Shown: positions 17,992 through 27,078, numbered from the stretch's first letter. The stretch: 64,000 nucleotides of DNA from VXNF01 sp965116465 (GCA_965116465.1 OZ220687.1:744001-808000); one strand, 5' to 3'. Notes: generated by a model from the sequence alone, not told the origin. Made by a program: numbers and translations.

Positions 17992-19044
17992 ATGAGCATC
18001 ACCACCAGCACCGCCGCTCCCGAGGGCATCGAGGCCGAGGCGGTCACGGCTTGGTTCGCTCAGCACGTGCCCGACGCCCGTCTCCCACTGGAGTTCTCCC
18101 TGATCGAGGCGGGCCACTCCAACATGACCTTCGTGGTGACCGACGCCTCGGATCAGCACTGGGTGCTGCGCCGGCCCCCGCTGCACAACGTGCTGGCGAC
18201 CGCCCACGACATGGGACGCGAGCATCGTGCGATCGCGGCGTTGCACCCTGAGGGGTTCCCGTGCCCGCGGCCGCTGGGGCTGTGCACCGATCCCTCGGTG
18301 AACGGCGCTCCCTTCTACGTCATGGAGCACGTGGACGGATCGGTGATCCGCAACGCCACAGACGCCGCCGCCCTGCCTCACCGCACGCGGCGAGCGCTCA
18401 GCGGTTCCCTGGTGGAGGTGCTCGCCCACCTGCACAGCTTCGACCCCGACGCCGTGGGCCTCGCCGACCACGGTCGGCGCGAGGGCTACGTGGCCCGGCA
18501 GCTTCGCCGCTGGCTGCGCCAGGTCGCCGACACCGGCGCCGCTGAGCGCCCCGAGATCCGCGACGTGCACGATCACCTCGCCGCGCGTGTCCCCCAACAG
18601 AGCACCACCGGCATCGTGCATGGCGACTACCGGCTGGACAACTGCATCGTCGGCGGCGACGGGAAGGTGCGGGCCGTCCTGGACTGGGAGCTCTGCACCC
18701 TCGGCGACGTGCTCGCCGACGTTGCGATGCTGCTCACCTACTGGAGCGAACCCGGCGACGAGTCACAGGCCCTGGACAACGCCCCGACCGCCGTGGAGGG
18801 CTTCTACTCGCGTGCCGAACTCATCGACGCCTACGCGGAGTCCTCGGGACGGTCGCTGGATCAGATCGACTTCTACCTGGCCTGGGGCGCCTGGCGCCTG
18901 GCCTGCATACTCATCGGCGTGCAGGCGCGCTATGAGGCGGGCGCCATGGGCGACAAGGCGCCCCTGGAGGGAATCGAGACCTTCGCCGGCCGCATCGACG
19001 GCCTCGTGGCCCGGGCGCAGCGCCACGCGGCGCGGGTCCCCTGA
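17992..19044 (+). CDS. APH-like phosphotransferase family protein (ACAD10/11 N-domain type)
   Basis: A 350-residue cytoplasmic protein with the aminoglycoside-phosphotransferase fold. The Brenner-type catalytic loop is HGDYRLDNCIV and the metal-binding segment is VLDWELCTLGDVLADV, so both key aspartates are present. The N-terminal nucleotide pocket has FVVTDASDQHWVLRRPP. Family members with this pattern resemble the kinase domain of ACAD10/11 and often sit in lipid or CoA catabolic clusters, where they are thought to phosphorylate hydroxyacyl-CoA-type substrates. That substrate is inference here. Three F420-type oxidoreductases follow on the same strand, starting 38 bases downstream. Confidence 0.85.
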   Translation: MSITTSTAAPEGIEAEAVTAWFAQHVPDARLPLEFSLIEAGHSNMTFVVTDASDQHWVLRRPPLHNVLATAHDMGREHRAIAALHPEGFPCPRPLGLCTDPSVNGAPFYVMEHVDGSVIRNATDAAALPHRTRRALSGSLVEVLAHLHSFDPDAVGLADHGRREGYVARQLRRWLRQVADTGAAERPEIRDVHDHLAARVPQQSTTGIVHGDYRLDNCIVGGDGKVRAVLDWELCTLGDVLADVAMLLTYWSEPGDESQALDNAPTAVEGFYSRAELIDAYAESSGRSLDQIDFYLAWGAWRLACILIGVQARYEAGAMGDKAPLEGIETFAGRIDGLVARAQRHAARVP

Positions 19045-19082
19045 AGGCCCCGGACAGCAATCCGACACGACAGGAGAACGCC

Positions 19083-20132
19083 GTGCGAGTGGACGCACTG
19101 TTGCAAGCGAACCCCACCTCCGGCCACGAGCGGGCACGAGAGATCGAGGCAGCCGGATTCGACGGCGCCTGGTCGGGCGAGATGAACCACGACCCGTTCC
19201 TCCCGCTGGTCAAGGCCGCGGAGGCCACCGAACGAATCGCGCTGGGCACCAACATCGCCGTGGCGTTCGCCCGCAGTCCCATGACCACGGCCCACGTTGC
19301 GTGGGATCTGCAACTGCTGGCCGGGGGCCGGTTCATCCTGGGGCTCGGTTCGCAGATCAAGGCCCACATCGTCCGGAGATTCAGCATGCCGTGGTCGCGT
19401 CCGGCAGCCCGCATGCAGGAGTACATCGAGGCCCTGGGTGCCATCTGGGACACCTGGGAGACCGGCGACCGGCTGGACTTCCGGGGCGACTTCTACCAGC
19501 ACACCTACACGAGCCCGCTCTTCTGCCCGGCCCACCTGCACAGCAGCCGCCCGAAGGTCTATCTGGCCGCAGTGGGCCCGCTCATGACGCAAGTCGCGGG
19601 ACGGGTGGCCGACGGCCTGCTCTGCCACAGCTTCACGACCGCCGACTACCTGAGAGCGGTGACCGTGCCGGCGCTGCGCACCGGTGAGGCGGACGCCGGC
19701 CGGCCCGCCGGATCGACGGAGCTCTCCCTGCCGGTGATCACCGTCGTGTTCGAAACGCAGGAGGAGTTCGAGCAGCGGTCACTCTCGGCCCGGTTGCGGA
19801 TCGCCTTCTACGGCTCGACGCCGGCTTACCGGGGCGTGCTGGAACACCACGGATGGGGGGAGGCACAGACCGAGTTGCGCGAGCTGTCCCTGCAGGGCCG
19901 CTGGGAGGAGATGGCAGCCGTGATCGACGACGAGATGCTGCGGGAGATTGCGGTCGTGGGCACCGCCGTCGAGGTCGCCGACCTCCTCACCAGCCGTTAC
20001 GGCGCCATGGTGGATCGGCTCACTCCGGTGATCACCCACGACGATCCCTCCGGGGAGACCGCACACGACCCTGGCGTCGAGTCGCGCGTGCTGGCGAGCC
20101 TCCGCGAGTTGCGCTCGGTGGACCGAGGCTGA
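19083..20132 (+). CDS. Luciferase-like F420-dependent oxidoreductase, copy 1 of 3
   Basis: A 349-residue TIM-barrel flavin/F420 enzyme of the luciferase-like superfamily, resembling the TIGR03617 (MSMEG_2256) branch. Typical segments are MRVDALLQ, LGTNIAVAFARSPMTTAH, GRFILGLGSQIKAHI, RRFSMPWSRPAARM and GDFYQHT, plus KVYLAAVGPLMTQVAGRVADG. Family members use reduced or oxidised coenzyme F420; the substrate is unknown. The start is a GTG with AGGAGAA about 6 bases upstream. It is one of three adjacent paralogues of identical length, so it arose by tandem duplication. Confidence 0.88.
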   Translation: MRVDALLQANPTSGHERAREIEAAGFDGAWSGEMNHDPFLPLVKAAEATERIALGTNIAVAFARSPMTTAHVAWDLQLLAGGRFILGLGSQIKAHIVRRFSMPWSRPAARMQEYIEALGAIWDTWETGDRLDFRGDFYQHTYTSPLFCPAHLHSSRPKVYLAAVGPLMTQVAGRVADGLLCHSFTTADYLRAVTVPALRTGEADAGRPAGSTELSLPVITVVFETQEEFEQRSLSARLRIAFYGSTPAYRGVLEHHGWGEAQTELRELSLQGRWEEMAAVIDDEMLREIAVVGTAVEVADLLTSRYGAMVDRLTPVITHDDPSGETAHDPGVESRVLASLRELRSVDRG

Positions 20133-20226
20133 GGATGGGCACGATCATTCCGGGTACACCGGCGCCCGGGCAATGGCCGCGGTAGGCCGCTGCGGACCGG
20201 CGGCCACGAGTTCGACGAGAACCTCC

Positions 20227-21276
20227 ATGCGGATCGACGCCCAGATCGGCTCCGACCCGACACGCGCGGCACAGCGGGCCGAGCTGCTCGAAGCCGCGGG
20301 CTGCGACGGTGTCTGGATCAGCGAGAGGATCCACGATCCATTCCTGGGACTGGCGCTGGCGGCAGCGCGCACTCGGCGGCTCACGTTGGGGACCAGCATC
20401 GCCGTGGCGTTCGCGCGCAACCCGATGACGACGGCCCAACTCGGGTGGGACCTGCAGCTGATCGGCGGCGGTCGCTTCAACCTGGGACTCGCATCCCTCA
20501 TCAAGCCCCACATCACGCGTCGCTTCAGCATGCCGTGGTCGGAACCGGCGGCGCGCATGCGCGAGTACGTGGCAGCGATGCACGCCATCTGGGATGCCTG
20601 GGAGAGCGGCGGGGGACTCGACTTCCGGGGCGACTTCTACCAGCACACGTTCACGAACCCGATGTTCATCCCGCCGACCTCGCCCCATGGCCGGCCCGCC
20701 GTGCACCTCGGCGCGGTGGGTCCTCTCATGACACAGGTGGCGGGGAAGGTCGCAGACGGGCTCCTGTGCCACCCGCTCACGACGGCCGACTACCTCAACG
20801 ACGTCATGGCGACCAATCTGCGGACCGGACTGGATGCCTCCGGCCGGCCCGCCGATGCCGTGCCCGTCACGGTGTTTCCGCTGCTGATCGCCGCCGAGAC
20901 CCCTGAGTCGTTCGAGGTCCAAGCCCGCGAGACACGGCGGCGAATAGCCAACGGTGCCTCCACGCCGGCGTACCGGCGGATCCTCGAGCATCACGGCTGG
21001 GGCGACCTGCAAACCGAGTTGCTGACGCTGACGAGACAGGGTCGTTGGGCGGACATGCCCGACGTGATCGATGACAAGATGCTGCGGACGATCGCAGCGG
21101 TCGGCACCCCGGCCGAAGTGGCCGACACCCTGCTGGCCCGCTACGGGGACCTCGCAGACCGGCTGATCATCAGGGCTCCGTTCACGGCCAGCGACGATGG
21201 GCCCGGGGTCGTACACCCCGATCTGCAGAAGCTGATGGACACCCTCCGGGGCGTCTCCGACGGCACGGACGGCTGA
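20227..21276 (+). CDS. Luciferase-like F420-dependent oxidoreductase, copy 2 of 3
   Basis: The second 349-residue paralogue. The ATG at 20227 aligns MRIDAQIGSDP with the N-termini of the other two copies; an upstream in-frame start would add unrelated sequence. It keeps LGTSIAVAFARNPMTTAQ, RRFSMPWSEPAARM, GDFYQHTFTNPMF and GPLMTQVAGKVADGLLCH. Changes relative to copy 1 include GLASLIKPHI for GLGSQIKAHI and GADG-type differences near the C-terminus, so the copies may differ in substrate. It starts 94 bases after copy 1 with only a weak ribosome-binding site. Confidence 0.87.
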   Translation: MRIDAQIGSDPTRAAQRAELLEAAGCDGVWISERIHDPFLGLALAAARTRRLTLGTSIAVAFARNPMTTAQLGWDLQLIGGGRFNLGLASLIKPHITRRFSMPWSEPAARMREYVAAMHAIWDAWESGGGLDFRGDFYQHTFTNPMFIPPTSPHGRPAVHLGAVGPLMTQVAGKVADGLLCHPLTTADYLNDVMATNLRTGLDASGRPADAVPVTVFPLLIAAETPESFEVQARETRRRIANGASTPAYRRILEHHGWGDLQTELLTLTRQGRWADMPDVIDDKMLRTIAAVGTPAEVADTLLARYGDLADRLIIRAPFTASDDGPGVVHPDLQKLMDTLRGVSDGTDG

Positions 21277-21359
21277 GTCCCGAACGCCCTCTCGCCGGCG
21301 CTCGCCGAACCTACCCCGACCGGATACAAGGACAAGAGACCAGCAGGAAGGGATTGCTC

Positions 21360-22409
21360 GTGCGAGTGGACGCCCACATCGGAGCCAACCCGACGGACGC
21401 TGCAGCGCGCATCCGGCAGCTCGAGGACGCGGGATTCGGCGGCGCCTGGATGGGCGAGACCAACCACAACCCGTTCGTGGGGCTTGCCGTCGCCGCCTCG
21501 AGCACGAGCCGCATCATGCTGGGGACCAACATCGCCGCCGCATTCGTCCGTAGCCCGATGGACACCGCCTATCTGGGATGGGACATGCAAGCCGTGTCCG
21601 AGGGCCGGTTCATTCTGGGGCTCGGCTCGCTGATCGAACCGCACGTTACGAGGCGCTTCAGCATGCCGTGGTCGCGCCCGGCGGACCGCATGAAGGAATA
21701 CATCGAGGCACTCGGCGCCATCTGGGACGTCTGGGAGGGTGGCGGGAAGCTCGACTTCCGGGGCGACTTCTACCAGCACACCCTGATGAATCCGATGTTC
21801 GTGCCATCCCCGAACCCCCACGGTCGCCCCAAGGTGTACCTGGCCGCCGTCGGTCCGCGCATGACGCGCGCGGCGGGACAGGTGGCCGACGGGTTGCTGT
21901 GCCACGCCTTGGCCACTCCGCAGTTCCTGAGGGACGTCACCCTGCCCGCCGTCCGCGAGGGCCAGGAGGCCGCGGGAAGGCCGTCGGGCGATGTGGAGAT
22001 CGCCGCGACAGCCCTGGTTGTGGCCGCGGAGTCCCCCGAGTCCTACGAGACCCAGGTACGCGGCGCCCGTCGAACCATCGCCCTCAGCTTCACCGTGCCG
22101 GCATACCGGATCATGCTCGAACATCACGGCTGGGGCGATGCGCACGACGACCTGCGTGCGCTGTCCAGGCAGGGACGCTGGACCGAGATGCCGGACGTCA
22201 TCGACGACGTCATGCTGCACACGATCGCAGCAGTCGGAACGCCCGCGCAGGTAGGCGAGATCCTGGCGACGCGTTATGGCGACCTGGTCGACCGGCTCGC
22301 CCTGGTCAATCCCTTCGAGGGGGCTTCGGGGGACCCCCGAACCGCATCCACGAACCTGCTTCCGCTGATTGAGAGCCTGCGCGGCGCCATCGGAGAGCGG
22401 CGGGGATGA
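21360..22409 (+). CDS. Luciferase-like F420-dependent oxidoreductase, copy 3 of 3
   Basis: The third 349-residue paralogue, beginning VRVDAHIGANP. The GTG at 21360 is preceded by AGGAAGGG at a 6-base distance, and it aligns with the starts of the other two copies; an upstream TTG lies too close to that site. Conserved segments are LGTNIAAAFVRSPMDTAY, GRFILGLGSLIEPHV, RRFSMPWSRPADRM and GDFYQHTLMNPMF. Its TGA stop is followed in the same frame by the half-length MaoC gene, with no further stop between the two. Confidence 0.87.
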   Translation: MRVDAHIGANPTDAAARIRQLEDAGFGGAWMGETNHNPFVGLAVAASSTSRIMLGTNIAAAFVRSPMDTAYLGWDMQAVSEGRFILGLGSLIEPHVTRRFSMPWSRPADRMKEYIEALGAIWDVWEGGGKLDFRGDFYQHTLMNPMFVPSPNPHGRPKVYLAAVGPRMTRAAGQVADGLLCHALATPQFLRDVTLPAVREGQEAAGRPSGDVEIAATALVVAAESPESYETQVRGARRTIALSFTVPAYRIMLEHHGWGDAHDDLRALSRQGRWTEMPDVIDDVMLHTIAAVGTPAQVGEILATRYGDLVDRLALVNPFEGASGDPRTASTNLLPLIESLRGAIGERRG

Positions 22410-22439
22410 ATCCAGCCGAGGCGGGGGCCGGGCGCCCAG

Positions 22440-22763
22440 TTGCAGCAGGCGCTGCTGTACCGCCTCAACGGCGACCGGAACCCGCTGCACAGCGACCCGG
22501 CATTCGCCGCTCGGGCTGGCTTCGACCGCCCCGTCCTCCACGGCCTGTGCACGTACGGGTTCACCGGTCGGGCATTGCTGCACGCCGTCTGCGACGGTGA
22601 CCCGGCCAGATTCGGCGGCATGGACTGCCGCTTCTCCACACCGATCCTGCCCGGCGATCCGGTCAATGTGCACATATGGGTCGACGGCGACCGGGTCTGG
22701 TTCCGCACGCTGTCGGGCGACAGGGTGGTCATCGACAACGGCACGATGACCCTGGCGCCTTGA
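22440..22763 (+). CDS. MaoC-like hydratase, C-terminal hot-dog half only
   Basis: The 107 residues match the C-terminal hot-dog domain of MaoC/(R)-enoyl-CoA hydratases. The hydratase motif is ALLYRLNGDRNPLHSDP and is followed by AGFDRPVLHGLCTYGF, with the catalytic Asp/His pair present. Full proteins of this type are about 280 residues, so the N-terminal domain is absent. The sequence is open in frame back to the stop of the preceding oxidoreductase, and the first plausible start is a TTG at 22440 with no good ribosome-binding site. An ATG at 22406 overlapping that stop is in another frame. It is either a remnant, a frameshifted gene or a single-domain enzyme. Confidence 0.6.
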   Translation: MQQALLYRLNGDRNPLHSDPAFAARAGFDRPVLHGLCTYGFTGRALLHAVCDGDPARFGGMDCRFSTPILPGDPVNVHIWVDGDRVWFRTLSGDRVVIDNGTMTLAP

Positions 22764-22787
22764 CAATTGGGCAGGAGTACTTACAGT
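22760..22787 (+). promoter_or_regulatory. Putative sigma70-type promoter of the DUF1330 gene
   Basis: A consensus -35 box TTGACA (22760-22765) is followed after 16 bases by TACAGT (22782-22787). A TATAGA overlaps at 22787-22792. It overlaps the stop of the MaoC half-gene and lies about 45 bases before the DUF1330 start, in AT-rich DNA. Confidence 0.55.
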
Positions 22788-22831
22788 ATAGAGAATGTAC
22801 ATAGCGGCTAATACAATCAGGAGGTCCGATC

Positions 22832-23119
22832 GTGGCGGTGTACATAATCTCGAGCATTGATGTTCTCGACGAGGAGCGTCACGGCGAGTATCGCGAGCGA
22901 GGCAAGGCTCTCATAGCGGCCCACGGGGGCCGGTACCTCGTCGATGGCGGCGCCATCACAATGCTCAGGGGCGACTGGAGGCCGCGGCGACTCACCGTGA
23001 TCGAGTTCGAGGACGCCGAGAGCGTGCAGGCCATGGTCGCATCCGACGAGTTCGCTGAACTCCGCAAACTCGCTGCCGGCACCATCGAAGGGAACCTCCT
23101 GATCGTCGACGGCGTCTAG
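22832..23119 (+). CDS. DUF1330 family small protein
   Basis: A 95-residue dimeric ferredoxin-like alpha+beta barrel protein of the DUF1330 family. The N-terminal VYIISSIDVLDEERHGEY strand-helix, GGRYLVDGGAI and RLTVIEFEDAESVQAMVAS are typical. No enzymatic function is established for the family. The GTG start has a strong AGGAGG 7 bases upstream. It closes the oxidoreductase cluster and converges on the P450 gene. It may act on, or bind, a product of the same pathway, but that is a guess from position. Confidence 0.85.
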   Translation: MAVYIISSIDVLDEERHGEYRERGKALIAAHGGRYLVDGGAITMLRGDWRPRRLTVIEFEDAESVQAMVASDEFAELRKLAAGTIEGNLLIVDGV

Positions 23120-23157
23120 GCCCGGTACGTCTCGACTCCGCGCTCACCGCGATCGGC

Positions 23158-24468
23158 TCAGAGAGCGGCTCGCTTGCCCACCAGCGGCAGTTCGATGAGC
23201 GCGCGGAATGCCGGCGTCGGGATCCACCGCTCCTCGAAGCCCTCCGCCAAGCGCAACTCGTCGAAGCGGTCCAGCAGCATCCCGAAGGCGACGCGACCCT
23301 CGAGGCGGGCGAGGGAGGCGCCGATGCAGAAGTGCGGACGGCCGCCGAAGCTCATTGGACTCACATCGGTGCGGGTCACGTCCAGCTCATCGGGCCTGTC
23401 GTACCGTTCAGGGTCGCGATTCGCGGCACCGAGGAAGCCCACGACCGGCATTCCTGCGGGGATCTCCCGACCGCCAAGAACAACGTCGCAACTGGTGATC
23501 CTGCGAATCCCCCGCTGCACGGAGGTGTCGAAGCGCAGCAACTCATCGACGGCCCCGGGCAACAGCTCCGGCTGGCGACGCAGGAGCTCCATTTGGTCGG
23601 GGTGGCGCAAGAGGGCCAGCACCCCGTTGCCGATGAAGTTGGAGGTGGTCTCGTGGCCGGCTGTCAGCAGCGCGGTCGACATGACCACCAACTCCTCCTC
23701 GGAGAGCCGCTCGCCCTCGTCGACGACCGCCACGAGATCGCTGAGCAGATCGTCGCGACGTTGGCGCCGGCACGCGACGACGAGTTCACGGATGTACGCC
23801 CGGAACTCGACGAGGACGGCTTCGAAGGCGCGGGCCGATTCGATGTCGACAAGCGCCGCCCCCGTATAGGCCATCAGCGCCCGGGACCACCGATGCAGAT
23901 CGACGTAGTCCGCGGCGCCGAACAGTTCGCCGATCACCGCCACTGGCAGCGGATCAGAGAACGCGGCGATCAGGTCGAACTCCACCTCGCTGGACCGGCT
24001 CTCGGATCCCCCGAGATCTTCCAGGAGTCCCGAAGCGATGGCCCGCACCCGACTCTCGAGCGTCGCCACGCGCCGGGGCGTGAACGCCTTGGATAGCAGC
24101 CGGCGCAGCCGCGTGTGGACCGGTGGATCCGCCGTGATGATTCGCGGCACCCGAAAGTGATCCACCAGCGTCGGGAGTTCGGCTCGCAGCTCGGCCGGGA
24201 ACCGATCGAGGAAGAAGCGATCCCAAGCGGAACTCGAGAAGACCTCCCAGTTGCCGGCGACTTCGGCCACCAGATCGGCGCGCGTGACGAGCCACATCCG
24301 CGAGGAAGGGCTCCAGTAGACAGGCGCTTCGGCGCGCATCCGCGCGTAGACGGGGTAGGGATCCTGCTTGAACGACGGCGAGTTGAGAGCCTCTTCGATC
24401 ACGGGGTCGCCATCACGCCACGATGGGGCGCCGTGACCGGCGGAGCTGACTGTAGTCGCTGAGATCAC
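23158..24468 (-). CDS. Cytochrome P450 monooxygenase
   Basis: A 436-residue soluble bacterial P450. The I-helix oxygen-binding motif is AGHETT (270-275), the K-helix ExxR is E309-R312, and the heme ligand is Cys381 in FGGRPHFCIG. The fourth residue of the heme-loop consensus, normally Gly, is Arg377 here. The N-terminus starts directly with soluble sequence, so it needs separate ferredoxin partners, which are not in this window. The GTG start lies 5 bases after an inverted repeat that contains the likely ribosome-binding site. It converges on DUF1330 and the F420 enzyme cluster, suggesting a shared catabolic or tailoring pathway. Confidence 0.93.
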   Translation of the reverse strand: MISATTVSSAGHGAPSWRDGDPVIEEALNSPSFKQDPYPVYARMRAEAPVYWSPSSRMWLVTRADLVAEVAGNWEVFSSSAWDRFFLDRFPAELRAELPTLVDHFRVPRIITADPPVHTRLRRLLSKAFTPRRVATLESRVRAIASGLLEDLGGSESRSSEVEFDLIAAFSDPLPVAVIGELFGAADYVDLHRWSRALMAYTGAALVDIESARAFEAVLVEFRAYIRELVVACRRQRRDDLLSDLVAVVDEGERLSEEELVVMSTALLTAGHETTSNFIGNGVLALLRHPDQMELLRRQPELLPGAVDELLRFDTSVQRGIRRITSCDVVLGGREIPAGMPVVGFLGAANRDPERYDRPDELDVTRTDVSPMSFGGRPHFCIGASLARLEGRVAFGMLLDRFDELRLAEGFEERWIPTPAFRALIELPLVGKRAAL

Positions 24469-24473
24469 TGCGG

Positions 24474-24496
24474 TGACCTGCCGCGGAAACAGGTCA
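24474..24496 (-). promoter_or_regulatory. Inverted repeat overlapping the P450 ribosome-binding site
   Basis: TGACCTG (24474-24480) and CAGGTCA (24490-24496) are perfect 7-base arms separated by 9 bases. In the mRNA the arm nearest the gene contains the AGG of the likely Shine-Dalgarno sequence, 5 bases from the GTG at 24468. It could be a repressor operator or an RNA hairpin that hides the ribosome-binding site. Confidence 0.4.
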
Positions 24497-24603
24497 TCGC
24501 ATCATCGTAGCTGCACCGCCGACGGGCGATTCGGCCGTTCCTGGGGCGCCGGAAGCACTCCGCAATCCCCATCAGCCAGGGCCGATGTCCCCGGTTGTCA
24601 CAA

Positions 24604-27078
24604 CTACACGACGAGATTGACCAGCTTCGGGGGGCGGGCGATGACGCGGCGGGGGCTGGTGCCGTCGAGGTGGCGCTGCACCCGCTCGGAGGCCAGGGCG
24701 TGCTGCACGGCCTCGGATTCGTCGATGGCGGCGTCCACCTCGAGGCGGTCCCGCACCTTGCCGTTCACCTGAACCACGAGGGTCACCCGTTCGGCGGCGA
24801 GCTTCTCCGGATCGGCGACGGGCCACCGCTCGGTGTGCACGTGGCGGCCGCGGCGGCGCTCCCACAACTCGGCGGTCATGTGCGGGACCATGGGGGCCAT
24901 CACCAGCAGCAGCCGGTCGATCGCATCGTCGAGCACCCCGGCGTGGGGCCCGGCAGGCGCCTGCACGTACCGGTAGACGTCGTTGGTGAACTCCATGCAG
25001 GCGGCCACGGCGGTGTTGTACGACCAGCGCTCGAAGTCGCGGGTGACGCGGTCGACCAGCCGGTGCCCGCCGCGGTCCACCTCGAGGTCGGCGCCGGTGG
25101 GATCGCCGGTCCGAGCCGGCGCTCCGGTGTGCGCCTCGCCGGTCACCAGGCGCCAGACGCGGCCCAGGAACTTGGCGCACCCGTCGATCCCGAAGTCCTC
25201 CCAGTCCACGTCGTCCTGCGGCGGCTTCACCTGCAGGTGCGCCAGGCGCAGGGCGTCGGCGCCCTGGCGGTCCAGGATCTGCTCGGGGGCCACGAGGTTC
25301 CCCCTGCTCTTGGACATCTTGGCGCCCCCGAGGCGGATCATGCCCTGGGTGAACAGCCGGGCGAAGGGCTCGCTCAGCCCCCCCGGCGCCACGCCGATGT
25401 CGGCCAGCGCCTTCGTGAAGAAGCGGGCGTACATCAGGTGCAGGATGGCGTGCTCGATGCCGCCGATGTACTGGTCCACCGGCAACCAGCGCGCCGCAGC
25501 CTCCGGGGAGAACGGCGCGCCATCGTTGGTCGGGTCGGCGAAGCGGAGGAAGTACCAGGACGAGTCCACGAAGGTGTCCATGGTGTCGGTCTCGCGCCGC
25601 GCCGGGCCATCGCAGGCCGGGCAGGACACGGCCAGGAAGCCCTCGTGGGCGTTCAGCGGCGACCGCCCCGTGGGCAGGAAGTCCACGTCGTCGGGCAGCA
25701 GGATCGGCAGATCCGACTCCGGCACGGGCCGGTACCCGCACGCCCCGCAGTTGACCATCGGGATGGGGCAGCCCCAGAACCGCTGGCGCGACACCAGCCA
25801 GTCGCGCAGCCGGTAGTTGACCTTGCGCCTGCCCAGACCCTCGGCCTCCACCCAGTCGGCGGCCCGCTCGATGGCGTCGGCCACCCCCAGTCCGTCCAGC
25901 CAGTCGCTGTTGATCGACGGCCCCTCGCCCGAATAGGCCTCCCCTTCCCAGCCTTCGGGCGGCTGGGTGGTGCGCACGATGGGCAGGTCGTGGGCAACGG
26001 CGAACTCCCAGTCGCGCTGGTCCTCGCCGGGCACGCCCATGATCGCCCCGGTGCCGTAGGTCATCAGCACGTAGTCGGCCAGGTAGAGCGGGACCGCGCG
26101 GCCGGTGAAGGGATTCACGAGAGACGTCCCGCACGGCACGCCCCGCTTGTCCAGGCGCCCCTCGGTGGAAAGCCGCTGCATCTCGCTCTGCGTGGCCACC
26201 GACCGGCGGAACTCCTCCACGGCGGCGCGCTGCGACGGCGCGGTCAGCTCCTCCACCCGGGGATGCTCGGGGGACAGCACGGCGTAGGTGATGCCGAAGC
26301 CGGTGTCGGGCCGGGTCGTGAACACATCGACGGGGGCGACGTCGTCGCGGGGCCGCCCCTCGGCGTCGGCCACCGGCAGGCCGACCTCGGTGCCCACCGA
26401 GCGCCCGATCCAGTTCCGCTGCATGTTCTTGACCCGCTCGGGCCACTCGATCTCGGCGGTGTCGTCGAGCAGCCGCTGGGCATACGCGGTTATGCGAAAG
26501 AACCACTGCGCCAGCTCGCGGTGCTCCACGAGGTCGCCGGACCGCTCGCAGGTGCCGTCAGGCAGGACCTGCTCGTTGGCCAGCACCGTCCGGCAGCCCG
26601 GACACCAGTTGACCGGTGCCTCGGCCCGGTAGGCCAAGCCGGCCTCGTAGAACTTCAGGAAGATCCACTGCGTCCAGTGGATGTAGGTGGGGTCGTGGCT
26701 CCGGAACACCCGGCGCAGGTCGTAGACGGCGCCGATGCGCTCCAGAGATGACGAGAGTTCGGCGATGCGCGCCTCGGTGAACGTGCGAGGATGCTCGCCG
26801 GTGCGGATGGCCGCGTTCTCCGCGGGGAGGCCGAAGCTGTCGAAGCCGATGGGCGACAGCACGCCGTCGCCGCGCATGGTGCGGTAGCGCACCAGGAGGT
26901 CGCCGAACGTGTAGTTCCGCACGTGCCCCATGTGCGCCGGACCGCTGGGGTACGGGTACATGGACAGCACGTAGTAGGGCGGGCGCGGGTCGTCATTGTC
27001 GATCTCGTAGGTGCCCTCGTCGCGCCAGCGCTGCTGCCAGCGACGCTCGACGGCGACGGCGTCATAGCGCTCCTGCAC
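24604..27078 (-). CDS. leuS: Leucyl-tRNA synthetase
   Basis: It charges tRNA-Leu. The 824-residue class I synthetase has the HIGH motif as HMGH (49-52, in YPYPSGPAHMGHVRNY). It has a CP1 editing domain with the FTTRPDTGFGITYAVLSPEH threonine-rich region, the GTGAIMGVPGEDQRD segment, two zinc-like CxxC pairs and KMSKS within GGAKMSKSRGN. The C-terminal anticodon-binding and LeuS-specific domains follow, including VQVNGKVRDR. The GTG at 27078 is preceded by CGGGG. It stands alone on the minus strand, with tRNA-Ala divergent upstream. Confidence 0.97.
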   Translation of the reverse strand: MQERYDAVAVERRWQQRWRDEGTYEIDNDDPRPPYYVLSMYPYPSGPAHMGHVRNYTFGDLLVRYRTMRGDGVLSPIGFDSFGLPAENAAIRTGEHPRTFTEARIAELSSSLERIGAVYDLRRVFRSHDPTYIHWTQWIFLKFYEAGLAYRAEAPVNWCPGCRTVLANEQVLPDGTCERSGDLVEHRELAQWFFRITAYAQRLLDDTAEIEWPERVKNMQRNWIGRSVGTEVGLPVADAEGRPRDDVAPVDVFTTRPDTGFGITYAVLSPEHPRVEELTAPSQRAAVEEFRRSVATQSEMQRLSTEGRLDKRGVPCGTSLVNPFTGRAVPLYLADYVLMTYGTGAIMGVPGEDQRDWEFAVAHDLPIVRTTQPPEGWEGEAYSGEGPSINSDWLDGLGVADAIERAADWVEAEGLGRRKVNYRLRDWLVSRQRFWGCPIPMVNCGACGYRPVPESDLPILLPDDVDFLPTGRSPLNAHEGFLAVSCPACDGPARRETDTMDTFVDSSWYFLRFADPTNDGAPFSPEAAARWLPVDQYIGGIEHAILHLMYARFFTKALADIGVAPGGLSEPFARLFTQGMIRLGGAKMSKSRGNLVAPEQILDRQGADALRLAHLQVKPPQDDVDWEDFGIDGCAKFLGRVWRLVTGEAHTGAPARTGDPTGADLEVDRGGHRLVDRVTRDFERWSYNTAVAACMEFTNDVYRYVQAPAGPHAGVLDDAIDRLLLVMAPMVPHMTAELWERRRGRHVHTERWPVADPEKLAAERVTLVVQVNGKVRDRLEVDAAIDESEAVQHALASERVQRHLDGTSPRRVIARPPKLVNLVV

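Noticed and set aside
22407..22763. TGA between the third oxidoreductase and the MaoC half read as selenocysteine
   Set aside because: The oxidoreductase ends at the same length as its two paralogues, there is no redox motif at the TGA and no hairpin of SECIS type was seen after it.
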